Shown here one piece after another: positions 46,804 to 56,400 of a DNA stretch of 63,665 nucleotides (within the stretch, counting starts at the first letter, position 1; every line of letters begins with the position of its first letter). The stretch is from a virus, in the IMG/VR virus record IMGVR_UViG_3300032296_000732, positions 1 to 63,665 of that record, one strand, 5' to 3'. A program made the translations under genes and the position numbers. Under the pieces are notes generated by a model. It worked only from the letters and a program-made list of their open reading frames with translations, had not been told where the DNA came from and did no database searches.

Positions 46804-49086
46804 ATGAGTGGTGGCGGCGGACCTTCTAGTACAACAGTTACTCAGTCAAACATTCCTGATTGGCTGCGCCCTCAAGTTGAGCAGGTGCTTGGCGGAGCGA
46901 CTAAAGAACTGTTTCAAACAACACAAACTGGTGTTGATGCCGATGGCAAACCCATCTATGACATCACGGGTACTAAGCCATTCACGCCTTACAGCTCTGA
47001 TCCGTCTAAATACGTAGCGGGGTTTAGCCCCTTGCAACAGCAAGTTCAGTACAACGCTGCCAACTTGCAGATGCCCGGCCAATACAACCAAGCCACAGGT
47101 CTTGCAAATGCTGCTGGTATGGGCGGCATGCAGTCCGCACAACAGGCTCTTGGCTATGGACAAGCTGGGTTTCAGTCCGGCCAGCAGGGTCAGCAACTGG
47201 GGCAGCAAGCAGCGTTCAACGCGGCTATGGGCGCTAACCGGGCTACGCAAGGCGCGTATGGTTATGGCGACATGGGGGCGCAAGCCGGGTTCCGTGGGGA
47301 AAATATTGGCGCGGGGGCTGCGCAAGACGCACTTGGCCGTGCAAATATGGCTACGGGTATGGCGCAGCAAGCCGGTATGCAGGGGCAACAATCCGGGCTA
47401 ATGGGTCAAGACATTGGCGTTCAAGGCGGAGCGCAGTTTGGAAACATGGGCGCTCAAGCGGGCTTGCAGGGGCAACAATCTGGGCTGCTGGGCCAAGACA
47501 TTGGTATTCAAGGTGGTGCGCAGTTTGGTGGGATGGGCGCTGGGTACGGTGCGGATGCCGCTGCTCTAGCAGGGCAAGCTCAAGGCTATGGTGGGATGGG
47601 GGCTGGGTACGGGCAGCAAGCCGCTCAGTTAGCAAACACTGCTTTAGGTTATGGCGACCTGTCTTCACAGATTGGGCGTATGGGCTTGGATGCCCAACAA
47701 ACCGGACGTGGCATCACCGGGCAGTCGCAAAGTTTGGCAGAGCGTCAAGCCGCTGCTGGGCAAGACTATGCCCGACAAATGACCGATCCGTACGCGCTTC
47801 AGCAGTACATGTCGCCGTATCAGCAATCGGTGACGGACTTGCAAGTTGAAGCTGCTCGTCGTCAAGCGGATATCTCTCGTACCCAGCGTGGTAGTCAAGC
47901 TGCCCGTGCTGGTGCTTTTGGTGGTGCCCGTCAAGCTATTGAAAACGCCGAGGCCGAGCGCGGCCTTCAGTCACAACTTGCCGCTATTCAGGCGCAGGGT
48001 TCTCAGTCTGCCTACGACAAAGCTGTTCAGGCTATGCAGTACGGCTCCAACCTTGGGTTGCAGGGCTTGAGCGGCGCTCAGTCTGGTCTAGGCACTGCCT
48101 TGCAAGGTGGGCAACTTGGTTTGTCGGGAATTGGCCAAGCTCTGGCTGGACAGCAAGCCGCACTGCAAGGTGTGGGGCAGGCCGGGTCTATGTACGGTCT
48201 CGGTATGCAAGGAGCGCAGTCGGGGCTGGCGGGGCTTAACGCCGCGAACCAAGCCTATCAAACTGGCATTCAAGGTGCGGGCATGGGCTTGCAGGGCGTC
48301 AACGCTCAGTTGGCTGGCACTGCCCAAGGTATGCAAGGCGCTCAGGCAGCTATGCAAGGTGCGGGTATAGGTTTGCAGGGTGTGGATCGCCAACTGGCGG
48401 GTACTGCGCAAGGTATGCAAGGCGCACAAATTGGTCTTTCTGCGGCGGATCGTGCGATTGCCGCTGGTCAGCTTGCACAACAAGGAGCCAACACAGGGTT
48501 AGCGGGTACTGCTCAGGCAATACAAGGGGCCAACACAGGTCTTGCAGGTATTGGTCAAGCCATCAACGCTGGTCAATACGGCCTACAAGGAGCGGATCGT
48601 GGGTTGGCTGGCACTGCTCAGGGTATGCAAGGCGCTCAAGTTGGACTGCAAGGTGTTGGCGCACAACAAGCGGGTTACGGCCTTGCTAATCAGTCTGCAA
48701 ATGCCCTCGGTACTTTGGGTGGCCAGCAGCTCGCTGCGCAGACTGGCATCCTCAACTTGCAGAACCAGATCGGTGGCCAGCAGCAGTCTCAACAGCAGCA
48801 GATGATTAATCAAGCCATCCAGAACTTTGCAAACGCACAGCAGCAACCTCTGAACAACCTGAACCAGTACAACGCCTTGTTGCGTGGCTACGCGCTGCCG
48901 GGGCAAACTACAACTCAGTATCAGGCACAGGCAAATCCTTTGAATCAGATCACAGGCGCTGGCGCAACACTGCTTGCAGCAAATAACTTGACTAGAGGCG
49001 CAGCTGGTGGCCTGCCAAAACATTTTAAAAAGGTCAAGCGCAGTGGGCTGCATACACTGGCTTTACGTAATGCACTGAGAGGTTAA
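46804..49086 (+). CDS. Gly/Gln/Ala-repeat internal virion protein
   Basis: A 760-residue protein. After a phage-type start (MSGGGGPSSTTVTQSNIPDWLRPQVEQVL), residues about 110-300 and 430-620 are made of short degenerate repeats (GLQGQQSGLLGQDIGIQGGAQFG; QLAGTAQGMQGAQ.GLQGV). In between, AERQAAAGQDYARQMTDPYALQQYMSPYQQSVTDLQVEAARRQ is a conserved family segment. A Gln-rich helical part and a basic C-terminus follow. Placed with other ejection-type genes; probably a core protein that leaves the head with the DNA. Confidence 0.7.
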   Translation: MSGGGGPSSTTVTQSNIPDWLRPQVEQVLGGATKELFQTTQTGVDADGKPIYDITGTKPFTPYSSDPSKYVAGFSPLQQQVQYNAANLQMPGQYNQATGLANAAGMGGMQSAQQALGYGQAGFQSGQQGQQLGQQAAFNAAMGANRATQGAYGYGDMGAQAGFRGENIGAGAAQDALGRANMATGMAQQAGMQGQQSGLMGQDIGVQGGAQFGNMGAQAGLQGQQSGLLGQDIGIQGGAQFGGMGAGYGADAAALAGQAQGYGGMGAGYGQQAAQLANTALGYGDLSSQIGRMGLDAQQTGRGITGQSQSLAERQAAAGQDYARQMTDPYALQQYMSPYQQSVTDLQVEAARRQADISRTQRGSQAARAGAFGGARQAIENAEAERGLQSQLAAIQAQGSQSAYDKAVQAMQYGSNLGLQGLSGAQSGLGTALQGGQLGLSGIGQALAGQQAALQGVGQAGSMYGLGMQGAQSGLAGLNAANQAYQTGIQGAGMGLQGVNAQLAGTAQGMQGAQAAMQGAGIGLQGVDRQLAGTAQGMQGAQIGLSAADRAIAAGQLAQQGANTGLAGTAQAIQGANTGLAGIGQAINAGQYGLQGADRGLAGTAQGMQGAQVGLQGVGAQQAGYGLANQSANALGTLGGQQLAAQTGILNLQNQIGGQQQSQQQQMINQAIQNFANAQQQPLNNLNQYNALLRGYALPGQTTTQYQAQANPLNQITGAGATLLAANNLTRGAAGGLPKHFKKVKRSGLHTLALRNALRG

Positions 49087-49088
49087 TC

Positions 49089-50420
49089 ATGAGCATCGCT
49101 CAAAGCATCCTAGCTAACCCCGAGAAATACTCGCTGGAACAACTGACGCAGGGCGTTGAAAACGGCGTGATACCGGCGTACATCGGCGTGCCAATCATCC
49201 AAGAGATGTTGCAAAAGCAGTCTCAAGCTGCTGCCATGGGTGGTCAGCAGATGCCGCCCGTCATGGATCAAGTGATGGCTCAGGCTGCACAGGGTCTGGA
49301 GACGCTGCCGTCTAATTTGCCTGAAAGCTACGCTGGTGGCGGCATCATTGCGTTCTCTCCCGGCGGCTCGACTAGTTTGACGCCTGCCGAAGTTGAAGCA
49401 GAACTTGAGCGGGCATCCCGTGAAGCAAATCAAGCGCAGACAGACCCAAGCAGGTTTTCAAATTTACGATCTTTTGTGGATGAGTACAGAAGCCTCATGC
49501 CGGAAAAGGACCCAAGAATAGCTGCCTACGAGGCGTCTATTATGAAGTCGCCTGAGCAGTTGGATGCCCGTAAAAAGCAAGACATGAATTTGGCACTTGC
49601 TCAGTTTGGTTTGAATCTTATGGGGTCAAAGTCACGCACGTTGGCGGGCGGTATTGGCGAGGCAGGCGCTCAGGCCATGCCTTCAGTACAGGCTGCAATG
49701 CTCTCGCGCAGAACAGCAGAGGACGCGGCGCTTAAAGCTCAGGCCGATTTGGCAAGAGGCGAGAGGGCCGAAGGCATTGCCGCACTTCAAGGCGGTTTGG
49801 GTCTTTACGGTAAAGCAGAAGACCGGATATCAGAAGAGCTTAGAGCCAAGCTGCAACGCGAGGCTGCATTGATTACGGGCAATAAGCCGACCGACATGGT
49901 TAACTATGTCAACACTTTTGTCCGTAATGCGCAGGCAGACCCAGACAACAAAAAGTCGGCAGATGCTTTGGCGCTGGAGGGGTATCAGAAGTACTTCACC
50001 GAGGGTCCAAGGCTTCCCGGTCAGGCGCTTGCGGTTCAACAAGGTATCGCAGGTGGGGCGCAGGCCGTTCAAGCGGCAGGACAAGACGTTACTCGTGAAG
50101 GTCAAGCGGCAACACTGAGAAGCAATGCAATCAAACAGTTCAATGATTTGAAACTGACTGATCCTATCAAGCGTGAATATGGCAGACTTGCAGCCGAAGA
50201 CAAAAAGAACAAGGCAGCTGGAAACCCGACCACCCTAGCAGATCAATACAGACAAAGAGAGATTGATAAAATGGCAGCGCCTCCGGCTTCAAGTGCTCCG
50301 GCAGCCGGACAACCTCAACTTCCACCGGGCGTTCCACCGGGGTCAACTTATGGTAAAAAAGTGGCCGGGAAAGGGACGGAAGTTATTTACAACGGTAAAG
50401 TAATTGGATACGCCAATTGA
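49089..50420 (+). CDS. internal virion/ejection-type protein
   Basis: A 443-residue helical protein. Starts MSIAQSILANPEKYSLEQLTQGVENGVIPAYIGVPIIQEM, then SYAGGGIIAFSPGG, a helical centre (NLALAQFGLNLMGSKSRTLAGGIGEAGAQAMPSVQ) and a Pro-rich C-terminus. The motif YAGGGIIAF is common in phages next to ejection proteins. It is followed by the giant gene after 1 nt. Confidence 0.65.
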   Translation: MSIAQSILANPEKYSLEQLTQGVENGVIPAYIGVPIIQEMLQKQSQAAAMGGQQMPPVMDQVMAQAAQGLETLPSNLPESYAGGGIIAFSPGGSTSLTPAEVEAELERASREANQAQTDPSRFSNLRSFVDEYRSLMPEKDPRIAAYEASIMKSPEQLDARKKQDMNLALAQFGLNLMGSKSRTLAGGIGEAGAQAMPSVQAAMLSRRTAEDAALKAQADLARGERAEGIAALQGGLGLYGKAEDRISEELRAKLQREAALITGNKPTDMVNYVNTFVRNAQADPDNKKSADALALEGYQKYFTEGPRLPGQALAVQQGIAGGAQAVQAAGQDVTREGQAATLRSNAIKQFNDLKLTDPIKREYGRLAAEDKKNKAAGNPTTLADQYRQREIDKMAAPPASSAPAAGQPQLPPGVPPGSTYGKKVAGKGTEVIYNGKVIGYAN

Positions 50421-50421
50421 T

Positions 50422-53400
50422 ATGGCTCAAAATTTCACCACCTTCACGCCGTTAGATACCGCTCCTAAATTCACCACTTTCACGCCTTTGGAGTCAGTGG
50501 CACCAAGCGTGGAAGATGAGGAAAGAAAAAAGCGGGAACAGACTCGTCGGCCAGAACAAGCCGCACCTGACATCCCTGCCGTGGGGACGATGGGCAATTT
50601 GTCTGATTTCTTTCCTGAGCCTGATGCTCAACCTCAAGCAGCGCCACAAACAAAAGGCGTGATCCAGCGTGTTGGTGATTTTTTCCGTCCGGAATTCAAA
50701 AGCGTTTTAGAGACGCCCCCGACAGCCGAGCAGCAGCAGCAAAACCGTGACCGTCGCTTATCCTACGGCGCAGGTCCAATCAATCAGCAAACCGAATCTG
50801 CTGCCAGCCTCTTGCGTTCTGGCGAGACTGGGACGCAAAGTCAAACTGTTCGCAGGGTTGCAAAAGCTATGGAAGAGCAGGGTCAACCGACCTTTGCTGA
50901 CATGGCTGCTAGAGCCAAGAGACCCGCAATCGTTCAGGCCGAGAGAGATGCCAAGGCCGAGGAGTTTCGCAGTGCTGGTGAGTGGGCTGCTGATACGCTG
51001 TCAGGTATTAGTCAGGGCACAGTCGGCTTGGTTGAGTTGCCACTGAATATCTTTGCGCCCAGCGGCGGCTTGGCAAAATCCTTGCGCGAAACGCAAAAGG
51101 AATTGCAAGCTCAAGAATCAGATGTGCTTAAGGCGCAACGGGCGCAGCTGCTTGAGCGTGTGCAGAACGAAGATGGCTTCTTTGGTAAGTACTTTGCCAC
51201 TGTTGAAAGCCTGATTACAAATCCTGCGATGGGTCTTTCTGAGGCCGTAAAGCAGGTGCCCAATTTCTTGAGCATCGTTGGTGCGGCCAAGCTGGGTACA
51301 GCCCTTACTGGTGCAGCGGTACACACAGCGAGTCGCGTTAGCCCAACCATAGCTTTGGCGGAGGCTATCAGCGGTAATGCCCTGTTGACCGGGGCGAGAG
51401 CTGCGGGCGCAACAGCTGGCGGTATAAGTGCTGCTACGCTGATGACCAGCGGTGATGCGGCGGGTAATGTCTACCAGACACTGACCGATCCCAAAAAAAC
51501 CCCGATGTCGGTTTGGCGCACAAACCCGGACTTTCAAAGTCTTGTTGCTCAAGGCAAAACACCCAAGCAAGCCATTGAAGAAATCTCAACAGCCAAGGCA
51601 CGTTTAGCTGCGGCCATCGTTGCTCCTTTGGGCGTGCTGGGATTCATGGGCGCTGAAGCGGCGTTTGTCGCGCAGGGCGGAATACGTGCTGCAATGCAGG
51701 CGGCAACACCCAAAGGCGCGGCCAAACTGGTCGGCAAAGAAATAGGACTAGAGCAAATTCAAGAAGGCGGCACGCAAGTAGGCGGTAACGTTGCCTCGCA
51801 GACGGTTAATCCACAGCAGAGTTTGCTTGAGGGCGTACCTGAAGCCATGGCGACTGCTGCTGTTACGTCGGGACCTTTCGCTGGTGCGGCTGTTGCACGG
51901 CAAATGCTGCAAGATCAACAAGCGCAAGTTGATCCTTTTGCCGAGGCTGAAGCCCGCAGAAGGCTTGATGTTCAATCATACGATCCCGGTCTTGTTGACC
52001 CTGCTTCTACTCGTCGGCCAACAGACTTTGATGCAGGCAAGAGACCGGATCAGTTGCTTGATGAGCGAGATGCAAGGATTGAACCCACGCTTGACGATGA
52101 AGCACTTATGAAGCAACCCTCCCCTCCAGTGGTGGGGGATGAGCTGTCCATGCAGGGTGATATACCGGGGATGGCCACTGAGGGCGACATAGCTGAGACT
52201 GATGTATCTCTTGCTCCGGGTGACACGTCAGTTACTCCGCCGGTCAGTGTAACACCTGTTACTCCTGTATCGACGCAAACACCAACCAAAGACAAATGGT
52301 TGAAAGCGATCAACGACCAAAACCGCTTGCAGCCAGAAGGCGGTGTGCAGTTAACAGTCACGCCCGAAGGCAAGCTCAATTTTATGGGCGACCCTAGCGC
52401 AACAAAGCAGGGCAGGGCGCTTGAGGCAACTTTAAACGAGGCCATCAAGGCTGGTGCAACGGTTGAAGAAATAGCCGCGTCCATTAACAGCGCCAAACAG
52501 CCCGCTCCACCAGTAACACCTGTTACTCTACCCCCTCCGACCAAAGCTGCCGAGTCTCTGCCCGAGACGCCAACAGTGCCGCCGGTAACGACACCCAAGC
52601 TGTTTGAGCCGCCAGTTGCTGGTCATGCTGTGGCTGACTTCCCTGTCGTTCAGGTGCCCGTGGCCGACCTTAAATTGTCGGAGGACGTGCCGCAATTCAA
52701 AGCTGGTGCGACTGACAAGGGCGTGGTTGATCCGTTGACCGGCAAATTCACACAAGAAGGCGTAGCGCCAATTGCTGTTTGGCGCAGGCTTGATGGCACG
52801 CTGGAGGTAATTTCTGGCCGTCATCGTTTGGACCTTGCGCAGCGCAGCAAGACCAAGTTCATCAATGCTCAGGTATACGACGAGGCCCAAGGGTTCACTG
52901 CTGTAGATGCCTCTACGCTGGATGCAGAGTTAAACATACGGGACGAGCAAGGAAAGGTAAAGGACTATGTCAACTTCTTCAAAGCAAGCGGTACGGACCG
53001 GGAAACAGCCGAGTCAAAAGGACTTCTGGGACGGGTTAAGGGCAAGCGGGGTTTCGCAATCGCAAATCAAGGATCGGATGCTCTCATTACCGCGCTTAAC
53101 GGAGATCAAGTCGGCGACGAAGCGGCGTACTACATCGCGATAAACGCACCGAATGACGAGAGGCTGCAAGGCGTGGGTCTTCAGTCAATCATGGATGGCA
53201 AGTCTATGAACGCGGCTGTAAACACCATGCAAGCCGTTAAGGCTATGGCGGCAGAGCGGGACACGACAGCCGACATGTTCGGGTTTGACGATAGCCTGAT
53301 CAAAGAAGCACAAGAGATGGCAAAGATTGCCTCCAAGATGCAGCAGTCTATTGCCTCCCGCTTGTCTGCTATTTCTGGTGCAGCAAAGAATCCTGCCATG

Positions 53401-56400
53401 GCCAAGGCAGAGGGCATCGATGTGCGTGATCCCGAGGCGGTCAAGCGGCGCATTGCAGAGCTTAAAGAGGTAAAGGCTGCGCTTGAGAACTGGTCAACAA
53501 ACCCAGAGATCGTGGCCGAGATTCGTGCGCAACGTGGAGTAGCGGCACCGCAGTTTGAGTTGAAGGCCGAAACACCGCAAGAGACTGTCGATAGAGAGAG
53601 CACACAAGACGCAGAGCGCCGTGCTGCTGAAGAGAAGAATCAAGCCGACAACGAAGTTGACTTTTTCCAGCTCCAGCCACAGACGCAAGAAAAGACCGAA
53701 GCGCCAACGGAAGATATGTTTGCTGGCGAGGCGGGGCCGTCTGCTGAATTCACAGCGGCACGTGAGTTGCGTAACCGTGCGAATGATGCCTTTATCAAAG
53801 CGCAAGAGGCGCTTTTAAATGGAGAGATTAGCGGCGAAGACTATGAGGCATCCCGCAAGGTTTACGACAAGGCGGTTGCTGATTTTGAAAAGGCAAGCAA
53901 GAAAGAGCAGGGCCAGACAGAAACGCAGGCCATCAAAGACGAAACGGAGTTTATTGAGGAGAGCACCAAAGACAAGCTGGAAGCTATCGCTCAAGACTTC
54001 ATGGTGGGCGACATGGTCCGCTTTGGAAGCATCTCAGGCACCGTGGTGGGCATTGAGGGCGACTACGTCCGCATGCGTCCTGATACAGCCACATCGCCGA
54101 AAGCATATCAGCGCGTACCCAAGACATCGCTGACCATTGTTGCTCGGCCAGACAACACCAGCATGGTGTCTTTCTCTAAAGAGCAGGACAATAAGTTTGG
54201 TGACGAGGCGGGTCAGCTCAATGCCAACATGGGCAACTTGATCCAGCTGCTTGGCGCAAACATGTACAGCTCTTCACTGGCTGAAGTGACGATCAAAGAG
54301 TTGTTGCAGAACTCTTTCGATGCCGTCAAAGGTGCTGTCGCCGACACAAATGCCAAGGGCGAGAAGATCAAGTCTCTGTACAAGACAGGGAAGATTGAGA
54401 TCACGATTGACCAGCTTAATAGAACCATCACCATCAAAGACAACGCACGTGGCATGACGCCGCAGATTGTTCGTGATGCCTTCTTCACCGTTGCAGGATC
54501 GGACAAGTCTGATCTTCCACCGGGCCAGCGAAGTGGCGGACTTGGTTTGGCAAAGATGGGCTTCATGCTTGGTGCGGAAAACCTGAAGTTAGATACCGTG
54601 CGTGATGGCGTGCGGGTAACAGTGGACACATCGTCTACCAACATTGCCAACAACAACTTCACGATTCAGAAATCGCCCGCTCCAAAAGACGAGCACGGTA
54701 CCACGGTCACCGTGAAGATTCCCGAGTTCTATATTGACCCGAAGAATGGCGATGAGCGACCCATTTATTTCCCGTACTCCGTCAGGTCAGTTAGCGCACT
54801 GAACCAGCCTCTAATTGGGCCGGTAGAAGTGTCGGTAAAGTTAAACCAAGACCCCGAAGTAGTTTTGCCTGTCGGCGTTAATTTTGCGGACAAAAATTAC
54901 TCCAAATTCAAAGCAAACTTTGATTGGGGTTCTGCTGATATTTTCTTTGGCATTGAAAGGAAGCAAGACAGATACAGCATAAATCACAAAGTATTATCTG
55001 CGGGCGTTTACCAATTCAGTCCAGATTTTTCGTTGGATGATGAAAAAATTCCCTATGATATTGTTGTCAATATATCTCCAAATGTAGATGCCCGTCATCC
55101 TGATTATCCTTTTGTTAATAGCCGAGAGAATTTCAAAGACAGGATCAAAAAAGACGTTGAAGCATTGCAGGCGTATCTGGGTCAGATAGCACGCGGGCTT
55201 GAGGCAAAGGACTTGCAAGAGTCGTTTAAGGGCGTAGTGTCTATGCCTCGCATGGAGGCGGGTCAGGACATTGCTGACATCTCAGACAAACTCAAGAAGA
55301 CATTTGACAAGAAAAAACCCGAAGCGCCATCGGTCATAAAAGAGTTGCCCAAAGAAGTGACGGTGACTGCCGACACTGTGACGGACACCAAGACCCAAAA
55401 AGTTTTGGTTGACGTAAAAGGCAAGGAAAAGGAAAAGCAGAAAGACGCATCGTTTAAAGGCAGTGTTACGCCCAAGTCTGCTGACTTCATGCTGGACTTA
55501 AAGCAAGACCCCAAGCTGCCTGCGTTCCACAACAACACCAACGTTGATTACCTTGAGATTGGTCGTCCGTATGGTGAGCCAGAGAAGTTCTTTGCTGAAC
55601 TTGGCACGCTTGTTGTTGAAATGAAAGAAGACTTGGCCAAGAGTGGCATGTATGGATACTCAACGCTTGCACCTGAGAACCTGTTTTTTGCTGGCATATC
55701 GATAGACAAAAAATACGGCGGCGTTCACATCAAGGTGCCGTACAAGGCGGTCTTCATTAACCCGTTCTACAGCTTTGGTGCCCGTACCCTTTTTGGTACG
55801 CGCCAGCAGCAGTTGAACGTGATGATCCACGAGATTGCTCACACGGGTTCTATGGATCATGGTGTTGCGCACAACGCACAGATGATCAAAGTCGAGCAAT
55901 ACCTTGCGGACGAAGGCTTGCTTGACTATTACCGCGACGCTATTTTGGACATTTTGCGTCGGCACGAATCAACATTTACCGCGATGAAAGAAGCCTATGA
56001 CCGATCTTCAACTCAAAACGTTGCAAAGTCTCTTGAGGATTACGAAAAAGGCTCCGCCGCAGCATCGGCTAGAGGAGATACAGGTGGCGCTGGAGACGCG
56101 ACTTCAGCTGTATCTGCAAGAGGGGGACAAGGCCGGGGCGAAGGTGTACCAAGAACTCAAGAAGATGATGCGCAACAAGACCGTGGAGCAGCTGGAGAAA
56201 TTAGCGGGGAACTTGACGCCGACAAAAGGCTAATAAAAAAATACAACCGGCCCGCTACTCCGCAGCTGGACCCAAGTCCGACAAAGACTGTCTTGGTCAA
56301 TGGCGCGAAGGCAAGCAAAGAGTATTTGAAACTTGCTTTCGAAGACCCGCTTGATGCTCTTGGCACGGCAGCGAATGCTGTTGATCGCGGCGTGATGTAC

